From Lumbricus rubellus (Eukaryota > Annelida > Clitellata > Crassiclitellata > Lumbricidae), in assembly GCA_945859605.1 (NCBI GenBank), contig OX243821.1, positions 13,832,335 to 13,896,334 of the forward strand: DNA of 64,000 bases, read 5' to 3'. The notes beneath the pieces are model-generated. The model was not told the origin of the DNA. It searched no databases and saw only the letters and a list, made by a program, of their open reading frames with translations. Made by a program: the position numbers and the translations under genes. Shown one piece after another: positions 41,396-54,400 of this stretch. Numbering within the stretch: the first letter of the stretch is position 1; each line of letters opens with the position of its first letter.

Positions 41396-42826
41396 ACTCT
41401 CCTTCTTTCGTGTCTTCATTTGTTGCACATATTGTCAAATCCAGACGAGGACTACAATCTTCATCAATGTGATTTTGTTGTCACACGTTCATTTAGGAAA
41501 TTTGGAAACCGCTTATTTGCACTGAATGGACTTTATTCGCAAATCTTCATCATTATCAGTCTTCAAGGAAAAACCTTCATACGAATTTGTTCAAGATGAG
41601 TAGACTAATTTTGAGTAGACTTTCCTGTTACACACTTTCTTGTAAGATTCTGTTTTTGTTCAGGCGTCTTAAAAAGGGCAATTTAATCAGAATAATAATT
41701 ATTAATATTATTAACATTATTATAATTATAATAAAATTCGTTCCTGTAATCGATTTATTTTTTTATTTTTTCAGCGTTGTCATTCCACGTCTTTTCCGTG
41801 AGGGTCGGTTAGGGCTCAGGTTAGGCATCGTGAGGGTCGGTTAGGGTTAGTGTTAGGGTTAGTTTAGCCATTAGAAACTGGTCGATTCACGGCAAAAGAC
41901 ACTGTGTCAAAATAAATCGGGGTAGATAACCCATAAGTACCGACATTTATCATGGACATTTGCCAACGTAAAGTACGCTATTTAAATTACTTCAATTTGA
42001 ACTAAACTACGGGCAAGCCGAAAATTTCGCCCATTCTTAGACCGTTAAAAAATTAGTCTTGAGCATGTCGTGAGGTGGAACAATAAACTATAAAAGCTAT
42101 TTTAAATAGCTATATAGTCAAAAGTAACGAGTGCCCATCCTTGAATTTCACCAGCAACTTGACGCAAAACCTCTCACAACTTACTCAGAAAAGATATTTT
42201 TAACGAGAGACTTCGGGATGATGACCCGTACCCTCTTCCATTCTAATGAAAGGACTGGAAGACGACTTCGCTGTTGAATTTCTGTGAAGATTCCAAGTTT
42301 AATCGCGCACAGTCCCTCAGAAATTCTTGACGAAATTCTCGACCGACCAATCCCTTTGTGAACTTAAATCAAAAGGCGGTATTTAATTACTGAACTTTTC
42401 ACTTCGCCTTTGCCGCTGCAAAGAGTTTTCATCGCGGATGCAAAAAATTTGATTGCGCACAGATGTCGCCACGATGTCTAAAGAAATACAGCCAACTGCA
42501 TTAGGCCTATAATTATAATAAATGAAATTTCAAGCGTAAAATGTTCAATGTTTGGAAATTTTTCAGTGTAAATTAAATTATGATCAATTTAGGATCTGAA
42601 CCACTTAAAAACCTTGTTGTACTATGAGTTATCTCTCGTTAATAGCCAATTATTACCAGTAGGGAACTGTAAGCCTGATGCAATGTAATAATGTATAGCA
42701 TATGTATAGGCCTAATATGGTAGGCTAAACCACAGAATAGGTAGTATAGCCGACCCTAATATCATCATCATTCTTGACCATCCTCATTACGGTACTGTGG
42801 ATCGGAGACCAGGGCCAGCGACGTCA
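41396..42826. other. No recognisable gene; includes a TTAGGG-like stretch
   Basis: ATT-rich run at 41690-41730. At 41800-41862, 'gtgagggtcggttagg' and 'ggttagtgttagggttagtt' resemble 15937-15992. Otherwise unassigned. Confidence 0.45.
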
Positions 42827-42834
42827 GTTTCCTC

Positions 42835-43315
42835 CAGCGTTGCCACTCCTTGGGTTTTTTCACAAGATCTTGGGTTTTTCGATCCGAACTTGGGAAATGG
42901 GTTTTTTTTGTGAAGAACTTGGGTTTTTTGCTTGGTTTTTTTTCGACCAAAAATTTTGGGTTTTTCGATCCGAACTTGGGTTTTTTCGTGAAGAACTTGG
43001 GTTTTTCACTTGTTGTTTTTTTGGAAAATCGGGAAATTGTGGACATTTTTTCAGAGATTTGGACCGGTTGACTAAAAAAAAATTTCGTACGAAAAAATTG
43101 AAAGATTTTTGGGTCCGGATGACCAAAAAAAGGTCGTCAGAATTTTCGGACGGGAAAATTGAAAGATTTTTGGGTCCGGATAACTAAAAAAGAGGTCATA
43201 AGAATTTTCGGACGGGAAATTGTGGACATTTTCGAAGATTTGGGCAACTTGGGTTTTCTTGGGTTTTTTCGAACGTCCAACTTGGGTTTTTTCATTTTTT
43301 AGAGTGGCAACGCTG
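42835..43315. mobile_element. hAT-type MITE, 481 bp, internal TTGGGTTTTT repeats
   Basis: Ends CAGCGTTGCCACTC (42835) and GAGTGGCAACGCTG (to 43315) are exact complements, flanked by 8-bp duplications GTTTCCTC (42827-42834, 43316-43323). The interior holds about nine copies of CTTGGGTTTT(T) and a near-tandem 58-base unit ('gaaagatttttgggtccgga' twice). No coding capacity; the phenylalanine-rich ORFs are repeat readings. Confidence 0.92.
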
Positions 43316-43323
43316 GTTTCCTC

Positions 43324-44827
43324 CATCTCTCTCTGTCCCTCGCTCTCCGCACTCAATCCGCCATCGACAACCCCATCCCTCGTTCTTCCTCGGCCTATAG
43401 GACACAGTATAAGTACATTTTAAAAAACTGCGGTCTATATCTACACACCTTACCAGCAGGTCTCTATTTTACAACCTGAAGGTAATGCATTTCGAGTGCG
43501 TAAATAAATTGCAAATAGGCCCAAGTACGGTTATTCGTATAGGCCTAAAACTAGCTCAAGTGGATCGAATGTTTTCAAGTTTTGACGACGGACACTGGCT
43601 TTGTAAGTTTGTAAAAACTAGAGCAGACGTTTATAGATAGACCTCACTTTGGATAGACCTGAACATCATCGAAGGGTCGGCCTACGAATTCTGATCACCT
43701 AATGAGTAATGACCTCAAAAGTCTATCCACGGTAGACTTCAGGTAGCCTAATCAAACCGGCCGCATTCAGTCTATAGAAATTTCCCTGATGTTGCAATTA
43801 TTGCTTAAAAGCCTCGAGCTGCTGTTTTCGTATAGGGCTATAGGCCTAGGCCCTATAGGGCCCATAGCCTACCTTGGTCTTATCTGGATGGTCAGTAGGC
43901 CTAAATATTGACTGACTGACTGACTGTGTTGTATTGTATTGTATTGCATGAGTTTGTATACTGCATAGCGTTTTTTTACAGTGCACACTAATCACCGATA
44001 GCTCATAGCCAGTGCGTGATAACAAGGCAAGAGAGAAACAACGGTCTTGAGTTTACTCTTGACTCTCTTGAGAGTTGAGACTGCGAACAGAGTCACTTGG
44101 CTCACCAGTTAACAAACCGAAGGAGAACGAGTCGAAGAAGTAATTAAGCTAAACTTAAGCTGGTTCCACGTACGGTGCATGGACAATGAAAGCAAAGGTT
44201 CGCTTTTTATCAATGTCAATTGACTGACTAAAGGATTGATTGAATTATTAACATAACATAACAAGAATTTTTAAGTGGTTAAGAAGACGCTTTTCTGTGT
44301 TAGCAGCACTGCAAATCAACCTGGAATGCTTAATTAGCCCAAGTTTCTCAGCTAATTTTTTTATTAAACGCTATTATATATCTACTGGGACGTAAACCGC
44401 TCCAGAGGTGGGTCTAAGTCTCACACTGAAGAATTTATATCCTAATCATGTTTCTGGCTGCTTCTTAAACAAGTCATAGGCCTAGTTGAAGTCTTTGTAA
44501 CCACAACATTTTCGTAGCTCTTCCTTGTAGCCTACTGCCTGCATGTTGTCTGACAATCGCAATTGCTCGAGTGCCGACCTTGTAAAAGAGGAACTGTTGT
44601 CAAAAATAGATGCAGATCAGTTACACGACTTTGCATTTATAATATGCTGCTGGAGCCTGGAACTGCTTAAAATGGATTCTAGTTCGTAGAAGTAAGAACT
44701 TATTGGCCTATGCGTTTGACTTTGACGCCAAGTTCTGATCTTCCGTCGCAGATAAAATAAATTACATATGCCAGTGTTTGAACTAGTCCCAACTTCCCCT
44801 GCTTTTGGGGAGTGGATTCTCGGATTC
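43324..44827. other. No recognisable gene
   Basis: Contains AGGCCTA-rich palindromic bits (43838-43872), TGAC and TGTAT short repeats (43912-43950), and an imperfect inverted repeat near 44045-44085 built from 'ctcttgagagttgag'. No coding signal. Confidence 0.45.
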
Positions 44828-45055
44828 GGGGCATGGTGGTGTAGTGGGTATGTTCGTCGCCTTGCAGCCGAAGGGTTGCAGGTTCGAATCTAGGCTACCT
44901 CAGGTCGCTGCGTAAGGACCTTGGACAAGTCATTCACTCGCAATTGCTCAGCGCTTTGGCGTGAAATTCCGATGCAGTGTCCGCTCTGCAGTCGGGAGCG
45001 CCTCTGAGTAGCGAGCTTCAAGGGGCGCTATAACAAGTGCGCATGCAAACAAAAC
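44828..45055 (+). mobile_element. tRNA-derived SINE with a LINE-like 3' tail
   Basis: The head GGGGCATGGTGGTGTAGTGG carries a pol III A box (TGGTGTAGTGG, 44837-44847) and, 33 bases on, a B box GGTTCGAATC (44881-44890), the spacing of a tRNA promoter. The loop between them has TTGCAG, so an Ala(TGC)-like origin is possible. After an unrelated body, the tail 'gggagcgcctctgagtag' and 'cttcaaggggcgctata' matches the 3' hairpin of the CR1/L2-like LINE at 41330 and 13568. It is presumably mobilised by that LINE. Confidence 0.85.
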
Positions 45056-45145
45056 ATTTATGGAGGGGAGGGAAGAGACAAACGGTTATTTTCAGCAGAC
45101 GGCATTCGCAGCCACCGACGAGACATTGCATGTCCGTTCCACTTT

Positions 45146-45227
45146 GTTCTGACGACTTTTAAAAGTCTATTTCTTAAAGTTTAATTGTTCTGACGACTTT
45201 TAAAAGTCCATTTCTTAAAGTTTAATT
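45146..45227. repeat. 41-bp direct tandem duplication
   Basis: 'gttctgacgacttttaaaag' to 'ttaatt' occurs at 45146-45186 and again at 45187-45227 with one difference (tctatt/tccatt). Confidence 0.9.
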
Positions 45228-45261
45228 GAAGATTAAACACTGGATATCTGTCGTTTGTGTG

Positions 45262-45454
45262 CAGGGCTGTTTTAAAGGAATTTTTAGAACTGCACAACCC
45301 ATTCTTTCCTTTCCCATCCTCCATTGTAAATTACTTCCAATAGCAGGACAATGACCTTATTTGTAGTTTTAACTGTACAGAAGTGCTTCTACAACTGCAC
45401 AAATGCATTTTAGAACTGCACATTTTGTGTGCAACTGCACGTTAAAAAGCCCTG
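45262..45454. mobile_element. hAT-type MITE, 193 bp
   Basis: Left end CAGGGCTGTTTTAAA and right end TTAAAAAGCCCTG are inverted repeats (CAGGGCT then diverging), flanked by exact 8-bp duplications TTTGTGTG (45254-45261, 45455-45462). The interior has four copies of 'aactgcac'. Confidence 0.85.
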
Positions 45455-45462
45455 TTTGTGTG

Positions 45463-48229
45463 TAGCCAACAAGACTTAGTGTAGAGATATGAACTGTGCA
45501 GCTGTGCTCGTTCTGGATGCATAGGTCTACATGTAAGTAGTGTTAAAGAAAATCACGACAAACACATGTATGTCAGAAATACAAACAGCCTTTTACCTTG
45601 ATTTAAAGTTATCAAATTCTCATAATAATGTACAAGATCACACAACACACAGCAAAAATGTTCTATAAAAAAACCAAGCTCACAAACAGGTTTACACAAA
45701 ATACACAATGATAGAAAAGTTCTATAAAACTAACATCATCTTGATTATTTGACTACTAGACCTAATGTCTTAGATGTTTTCAAAGCATACTCTGCAACTT
45801 CCAACTCAACTCCAACAGTCACAAAACAGAACAGAACTCTACACAGTTTTTCTCATAACTAATGATTTCATTACACAACCTGAAGAAATCATTGACCTGA
45901 CAAAACTGACAAAATATTATTTGCTTAAAATAATTATCGTCATCCAGTGAAATATTATGTGCCCAGCACGTCATACAGTCTATGAAAGTACAGTAGTTTT
46001 CTGTATTGTGGAAAATTAATATTCTGCCACCCAATGCAGATAAACATCGACTTTCATGTGTCACAAGATGCAACTGTTTAATAGTAGTAGTAGTAGTAAT
46101 AATAATACTATTAATAATAATAACAATAGTAGTAATAATAATAATAATAGTAGCAGTAGTAGTAGTAGCAATAATAATAACAATAGTAGTAGTAGTAATA
46201 ATAAAATTTCGTGAACCAACAAAACAGGTGAGTAGGGTCTTTCCAGACATTCTATTTCTACAATTTACATAATTGCAGGATTCCCATAGGGGTTCTTTAT
46301 ACCTCATAAAAAAATAACAACAATAATAATAATGATGATAATAATAATAATTGTAAGACAGTTTGTATAGCGTTAGAGCCTGGCCAAGGCCAAAGGAAAG
46401 AACCACACACAAAGCCCCCTCTGAATGTGCCAGTTATATAAATCTAGTATGAACTTTTTTTCCCACTGAAGCTTTACTATTCTAGACTATTTTCATAGAA
46501 TACATAGATGTCTGAAGATGAATTGAAAGGACCAGTGCAACTGAGTGCATCCTGCCATCCAAACCACCTGCTTGGATCATAGATGGACAGCAAAGCTTAG
46601 AACACAATACTGCTAAGACAATTGTATTAAATCAAGAAATGTTTTTGACTTCTAGAAGGAAAACTAAAATTCGACATGAAGTGACCAATTGCACAACTGA
46701 TAGAAAGAAGAAGAATGATTAACATAATTTATAGTTATTAATGATTATCATTTACTTGGCAACAGATAATTTTGATTCAGAGTGTAAACTGCATTTTCTG
46801 TTCGCACTTAGATCTTAGATGTTTAACGACGGTGATGATCATTGTCCTAAAACTTGCTGCACTCATTATATTCAGACCATATAATAATAAGTTACTTGGA
46901 AGACAACGTGGAACATTATTCGACCAATTTGAACAACGGAATGTGACACAGTCTTTGAATTGACATTAAAAGATTCTACATGATTATTGTTCTTAGATAT
47001 AACATCTGCCCAGAGGCAGACGCCACCCTTCAACATTTCCTTACAAAGCACAGCAGCAGGAGTTGAGAATTAGCAGAAAAGAGAACCACTTTGAAGCTCT
47101 ATTTGATTTTAAAAAGAATTAAAGTGGACAAAATAATTAAAGAGGAATTTCACTGAAGCAGGTACTAACTAATGAATAATGAAAATAACCACAGAAAAAA
47201 TAAGCATCAAATAACTGATGAAAATATTACTTTGATGCTGAGAAGACATCTGCATAAGGCATCTAAACACTTCAAAAATAAATTCACCAGAAATCAAATA
47301 CTTACATTGCCATCGTTTAACATTTCCTTACAAAACTCAGACAATTTTTCTAACATGCAAAACGCAAAAGTTGTCAAATAAAACTGAAGATGAGAATCAC
47401 AGATTGGAAGCTTTTCCTCTGATGAGTTCAACATCTTCTTGAAAGAAATACCCATAATCCAATTGGGAGGGGGTGCAGTAAAGGAAACAGCCTCTCCTCG
47501 CTTAATAATTATTATGCAACATTGCACATACAAAACAAACCACTGTCCAAGTGTCTTCATAAAGACCAGTTGCCATGGCAACCTGCTGCAGCAGCCAAGT
47601 CAGTCATCGCTCCGTCCAGTCGACATCTCGTGCTTCATCACTTTAATATCGGAAAGAACCAGAGCAAAGTCAGTTGCTAGGCAACAGTGTCAAAACCAAA
47701 CATCACCGGTAGAAGACGTAACGGAAAAACAGAAGAAATCTAAAAAACAATTACACATGAGTGTGTATCTCTGTCTCACTGCGTGTTTGACATTCAGTCT
47801 TTTACTTCAACTTTTCTAATTGCCAAGTCGTCGAGGTTTGGAATTAACTTCCAGAAACATCTCACTAATCTTTCTTTCCGCTCCACCTTATTTGCTTGTA
47901 CCTCAGTGCGTGCATAATTTCTGCATCGGTCACTTTAGCATCGTTTACTCAGTCATGTAGAACAAGAACTCATCAGCCATTTTCACTATTTTACATTGAA
48001 AGGCCGAAAAATAACACAAAGCATTTTATGATGGACATTGGTGTTCTTTGGTCTGGTACCACATAAACAATGTCCGAAATGTCTTAACTTGACCAACAAT
48101 TTGCATATAAGGCTTACTAGAGAACCAATCTGCCATAGCCAGAGTTCACAGGTCAGATGAAACCTAACGAACTAACTTACCAAAGTACAAAATGTGACGC
48201 AGAGTCAACTTTGCCAAACTGAAGCTTGG
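45463..48229. other. Intergenic or 3' flank of the muscleblind gene
   Basis: No coding exon recognised. Contains TAG/AAT microsatellites. Part of it (below 48229) would be 3' untranslated sequence if exon 6 is used; an ATTAAA on the minus strand near 47643 is one possible poly(A) signal, not demonstrated. Confidence 0.45.
46082..46352. repeat. TAG/AAT trinucleotide microsatellites
   Basis: AGT/AAT repeats at 46082-46205 and AAC/AAT repeats at 46307-46350. They create a false 197-codon minus-strand ORF rich in Thr/Ile. Confidence 0.9.
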
Positions 48230-48264
48230 TCAATATCTCTGCATCACTGGTATGGTTCCTGGAA
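48230..48264 (-). CDS. MBNL: Muscleblind alternative last exon 6
   Basis: A strong acceptor ('cttttatttcttttgcag') is followed by 35 bases that, joined in phase 1 to the donor at 49344, read [11 protein letters not shown] and stop at TGA 48232-48230. The phases fit exactly. The intron between contains the 404-bp MITE. Confidence 0.5.
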
Positions 48265-51200
48265 CTGCAAAAGAAATAAAAGAAAACGTGATTCACTTAA
48301 CAGTAAAATCATGTCTAATCGAAGGTTTAGCAGCAAGTAAGACAAAGTAACTTGTCCCATGTTTTGCACGTCTTGTTCAGTCATCTCAACCTTCATCAAA
48401 TAATGTCTCTGTCTCTTTGTTCCTGTCATAACAACTGGTTCTGCTGCTCTGCCTTCATTAGCTTCTCTATCAGAATGTCATGCTTCGTTGCAATTTCATC
48501 CGTCGCATCATTGCTGTGGACATGATATCATCTGGATAAGAAATATTATCGATGGCAAAGGATGGATGAACACATCTTGCTATGATGTCACTCATGCTGC
48601 CAATCATCTCACATGATCAATATTTGTGACCCGCTATATGAAAAGGTACCATAAGTCGGCGTACAGTTTCCCCAGAAATCGCGCATAAAGACGTGAAGGG
48701 AAAAAAAATTTTTTTAATCAAATTTGAGTTCTTGGTATTTTTAGCAGCAGGTGAAAAGGACTTTTAAGTTAATAACACTGATAATATTACATAATAGACA
48801 TCACTGAGAATTGGTTGTGAACCTGTTGTAGGATAAATCGCTCAGAAGCGCTCCCAGTGTGCATCGATGGAAATCAAGTGGCAATTTCTCATGATCATCA
48901 TTATAAGTCGGTCATTTATCATCCGATTTTTATCTGGTTTTCAGCAAAATGTTCAGCTCTCTTAGCTGGTTTGTGAAGGCATAATAACTCCAAACCCGAC
49001 TTATGGTACCTTTTCATATAGCGGGTCACATTTGTACAATTGTATAATTCTGTTCCAATACGAGTCTCCTTTCTCCTCTTACTTGTCGTCGTCTGTCACA
49101 TTCGACGTCTTGTCTCCTCCGTTCGTCTGTCGTCCCCGACTGTTGCATCAAAACAATTTCATTCGTCATCTTCTCAGTTTATCCAAATAAAACATAATGA
49201 TGAGCTGATAATGAAGAATTCCATTTCAAGGACATCACACTTAAAAATAGAGATAAAAAAAATATTTCAACGCAAAAGAAGAATAAATTCCTCTGTCCAC
49301 ATGTCAGCAGGCGAACATGTTTGAGGACAGCTTCATCAGTTACCTGCTAACCGACCGTAGCATGGCTGCTGTTGGCCACCAACACCACCACCAATACCAA
49401 CACCAACGCCACCACCAGTGATGACAGATGGTAGCGTCATCTGTTGGTAGGAGGATGCACTGCTTCCACATGGAAACACAGTCACATTGCCATTTCTCAG
49501 ATCGGCTGGAATTAGATGCGTTTTCGCAACAGGAACCAATTGATTTAAACCCTGCAATCGACAGCAAACAGACTTGATCAAATCAGATCATTGAGTATAA
49601 GTACCCGCAATTAGAATTATCTGAAGCGCCATGCCTAACAGGCTTATCATGGCATCCATCCATCCATCCATTCTGCATTTACAGCGAGCAAAGTAATCTT
49701 TACCTAAATAGTCAACAGTGTTTGCAGTTTACTTGAAAAAAAGAGTCAGAAATTTAAAGGCAACAACAAATTACGAATTGACAAAATCAATATAACTCAA
49801 ATTGTCATGAAATTTACTTGAACAGTCTTTTTGCTTCTAAACTCATCAGTTGTAAAATCAAAATGTAGGTCACGCATTATGTCACTTCGATGCACAAACT
49901 AACTAGTATGTCTTTTGGAAATGACTTTCTCAGTGTGTTTTTAATTAATTTTACTAATAGACTTAACAAGACTTAGTAACAATAATAATAGCAATTTGAA
50001 TTTTTATATTTGCAATACTAATAATAATAATAATAAAATATTGAGGTTTTTATCTTTGTAAGAATAATAATAAAATATTGAGGTTTTTATCTTTGTAAGA
50101 ATAATAATAAAATATTGAGGTTTTTATCTTTGTAAGAATAGTAATAAAATATTGAGGTTTTTATCTTTGTAAGAATAATAATAAAATATTGAGGCTTTTA
50201 TCTTTGTAAGAATAGTAATAAAATATTAAAGTTTTTTTTATCTTTGTAAGAATAATAATAAAATATTGAGGTTTTTATCTTTGTAAGAATAATAATAAAA
50301 TATTGAAGTTTTTTTTATCTTTGTAAGAATAATAATAAAATATTGAAGCTTTTTTGTCTTTTGTATGTATAGGGATTCTTAAAGTGTTGGGCCGAACATC
50401 TTGAACATGTGTCTTAATTCATCTCCCATCTTTTGGCATAACATCGACTGATTGTGTCTACACGCTATGTGTTGGTCTTGTGTGATTGTGTGAGTGTTAA
50501 GTGAAGGTGGGTCATTGGTGGAAGAAGTAGTAGTACGTCACCTGGTAGAAGACTGCAGCTGTTGGTGGTGAATAGTAGTTGGCACAGGCGGAAGATGAAT
50601 CAAAGAACGCAGAAGGTTGTTGATTCAGCCAGTACTGATTCTGACAGCCACCACCGTTGTTGGGTAGGCATGTTGCTGATGTGTCTGGTACAGACTCGGC
50701 CACCTGTCAATCAAACAATTCATATTATTATTATTATATTAAGTGAGAAGCAATAACAGACGGTTTGTTGGTCATTCATTAATTTTTCTTCAATAGACCT
50801 ACTCAGAGGCTCTAAGTGAGTCATCAACTATGACAACATTCCTCTTCCTTAGTCTTTCTACTTCAAACTCAATGCTAGACATCAATAGGTCGCTAGGGTC
50901 ACTGGTAGAGCAAATGCCAATCAAATATAACAAAACCTCGATGACATTTTGATCAGAATCTCCAATACTTTAAAAAGAAAGAATAAAATAGTCTCTGCTT
51001 CTACAAACTGTCAAGCTATATAAGAAGAAATCGTTTAATTCTTTAAATAGAACATTCCGTTCTCAGTTCTGCTCCGGTCAAGACTTACGTCTGATTGGAC
51101 GATGTTGCAGTGAGTCGCTGGTTGCGACGTCATGCTTCTTGTCATCATTGCAACGGTTGTCATGGAAACCAGCGGTGACTCATTCGTCGTTGTTGATGAT

Positions 51201-51358
51201 GGAAGCGGAGAATGGTAATAGGTGACAGGAGGAGGATGAGGAGCTGTGTTGGTGGAGATCAGGTAGGACGCAGAAGGAGGAGGAGGAGGAAGAGGATGGG
51301 AAGGAGGAGGAGCAGAAGGACCTTGATGTACCTTTGCACAGAAATAGATTCATGATTG

Positions 51359-51415
<57 letters not shown>

Positions 51416-54400
51416 TCATATAAAACATAAAACATCATCATAATCTACCAAAGTAATCATTGGTAATAAAAGGTGCAAATTGAATAAGAAATTAATTGAA
51501 ATGACATATGCTTAGCATTGCTGAAGTCATTTACACAGCATCCTATTCCTTTCGAGTCAACGAATCACAACGTGGTATCTCTAGATTATGTAAGGGAGGC
51601 CTAAGTTACTAGAGTCCAGTTACCCGTTCTGGTGGGAAAAGATCATAGAGGGCATGCCCAGGGTCACTGAAAACTAAAAACATGACTATGACAATGGAAA
51701 TGAACAATCATAATGTTTAACTTGGCTCATTTAGATTTGCATGTATGTGAATATTTCGTTTTCAACAAAAGCCTTGGAATCCTGCCAGATGCTTACCTGG
51801 CTTTAGAACAGGGGTTCTCAAACTTTATTTCTATTGTACCCCCAAGTACAAAAATCGAATTATGGCGTACCCCCAGCAAATCAGGTCAGAAACAAAATGC
51901 CATTGCGAGGTCCCCTTGCAGTGACAACTAAAAGTCCATTTAATCATTAGTGACATCGTTTATTAGTGTCTATAGGGAGCAAAATTTAGTTTGACTCATA
52001 AAATCTTATCAACAAGATTTAATTTAAAAGGGAAATTGGTCTATAACCCCTGTAAGAAATGGCCAACTTATAGTGCTGTGGGCTTGTATGGGCTAGCACA
52101 TACTTAAAGTTAAAATATCTGGTTTAATATTAGTCAATTTCAAACTCAAATTAACCCCATGTTTTTTATAATTTTTATAGCACGAATAGTTTAAAAACCA
52201 GCTTCACCCAGATATGACTCCTGAAAGGAATCACAGAATTTAAAGCTCGATAAGAAATTAATCCTTAGGCCAATTTAGCTCTCTGCTATTTGAGCTCGAT
52301 ATACAATATGCTGAGAACTTCTGGCTTTGGTACATTCAACCATTTATGCATGATTTGTTTCAAAATTATAGCAATTGGCCTAAACATAAATATGTTGCAT
52401 GCACTGTAGTGTAGGCCTATAGTATGTGAGTCTATATATATACTCTAAATATATGTTGTGAAACAAATAAATGACGATGAGCACCGCACAGTTAGTCCGT
52501 TACATGGTGCGACGTTAAAATCATTGCTAATCAAAGAAAGATGGACACAAAGTCCATAAACTCACAAAAATTATATTTTTAGAATTTTTCGCGTACCCCT
52601 TACCGGCGCCTGGTGTACCCCTAGGGGTACGCGTACCACAGTTTGAGAACCCCTGCTTTAGAACAACTTAATATAACACTCTAGTGCTTATGACTAAGCT
52701 GTTAGTAGCACTCTGTGTTTTAGCTATAGCACTTTAGAAATGAGAAGACTGTGATTATTGGCATTAGGAGAAATAACTGAAATTATCAAATAGCACAAGT
52801 TACACAGCAACTGAAGTTGATCTACTTACAACAGGAAACATGGTCGGAACAAACTGGTGGATGCCGCTAGACAATTGTTGCATTTGGAAATTCCTCCACA
52901 TCAGATTGTTGCGACCGTTCTGTAGTAGCTGCTCCTTCAGATGCTGCGGTGGATGAAGGTATTTGCACGGAGGGTCAGAACGCTGACACCGTCCCTACAA
53001 ATGAAGCAGACACCAACTAATCATCAGTTATCAGTTATCAGTTGGTCAAACAAAGACAACACAATATTAGATGCAATTGAATCAGATCCAATGCATTTCA
53101 GTTATTTCATTTCATCAGCAAACATCTTATGCACATCAAACGTCCAAACAAATTTGAAGGGTCGGATAATCGGATTAGAAATTATAACTTTTAGCGACCA
53201 TAAAATGAAAAAGTTTACCTATTTAAAACTAAATATACTTTGGCTGTAATACTAGTGGAAAGTGTTCAACTGTGAACAGGCATTGACAAGTTTTTGGAGT
53301 GATTGCACTGGTTGCAATTTGCCAGTTCAGATCAGGCTTAGATCATTGACCAGAGAACGGTGCTTCAGCCAATTTACTGCTGATAATTATGAATGCTTGT
53401 CCTGCACTCAGCTGTTGTCTTGATACAAAGTTGATAGACAATATGATCCAGAGACTGTATCTTCTCTGTGAGGTCTGACTGAATGGCTGACACACGCGCA
53501 TCAAAAGAGCTCAATTTCAGTAACATGAACATCATTTACAAACAAATTCAACCGCTGGAAAGTTACTTGCTTCATTTATACTTTTATTGAACTTTGAATA
53601 AGTAACTTAAGGCGAGTAAGTAAGTATAGCCTTTATTACTCCATTTGCAAAATAACACTTGATTAGCAATTGCCTAACTTAATTAGAAAGTGAAAAAAAT
53701 TCATGTTACATTGCATGGCAAACTTAAACATCCTACAGTTCTTGAGCTGTTTCTGTACAACTTAGAACTGAGTTCCATGGTTGCTGAATCTTCAACCATC
53801 CAACCAGCATGAATTCACTACATGTGCATATACAAATCATGTTCATGGCTACACACAGTAGAACACACACACACAGTTACACACACATAGCATGAGCAAA
53901 ATGCATGTGGAAATCCAATGCTTAAAATGTAAACAAGAAGTGACTGGACGTCCCTAGTACCTTTAAGTTAAAGGACGACGTTAAGATTTGAAAATAAGTG
54001 CATAGACATCGTCCATGACAGTCCAGTCACACTTCAAGCCCTATCAGGTAATGAATATGCATTAATGTCTTTACATAAAGGTTGTGAGACAGCCAGACAA
54101 GCTGATTGATAGAAGCTGGTTTATTTTATAATAATAAGAAGAGGAGAATCTGAGTCGTACCTTGATGGAATCGAAGCAGCACATGACTCGACCATTTTGA
54201 ACTTCAACGTTCGATGTTGGATGCGCGAATCGACATTCATCGTCCGATCGAATGCATTTGTTTCGAGCGAATTCTCTACAAACCTCCAACGTCAACCAAC
54301 GAGAATCCTTAACCGTTCCAAAGACAACTGCTGCTGTGTGTGCTGTTGCTGGTTTAGCTGTTGTTGTTGCACTGACTATCATGGGCATCTGCTGCTGTTG

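Noticed and set aside
42768..43356. Phe- or Lys-rich ORFs on both strands
   Set aside because: They lie inside a hAT MITE made of T-rich repeats.
44828..44900. A functional tRNA gene
   Set aside because: A and B boxes are present, but the anticodon stem and acceptor stem do not pair well and a SINE body with LINE tail follows.
45819..46412. 197-codon minus-strand ORF
   Set aside because: Its middle is a trinucleotide microsatellite (poly-Thr/Ile) and the ends have no motif or splice context.
52941..53249. 102-codon plus-strand ORF
   Set aside because: Antisense to muscleblind exon 2 and running into its intron; the minus strand carries the conserved zinc-finger code.
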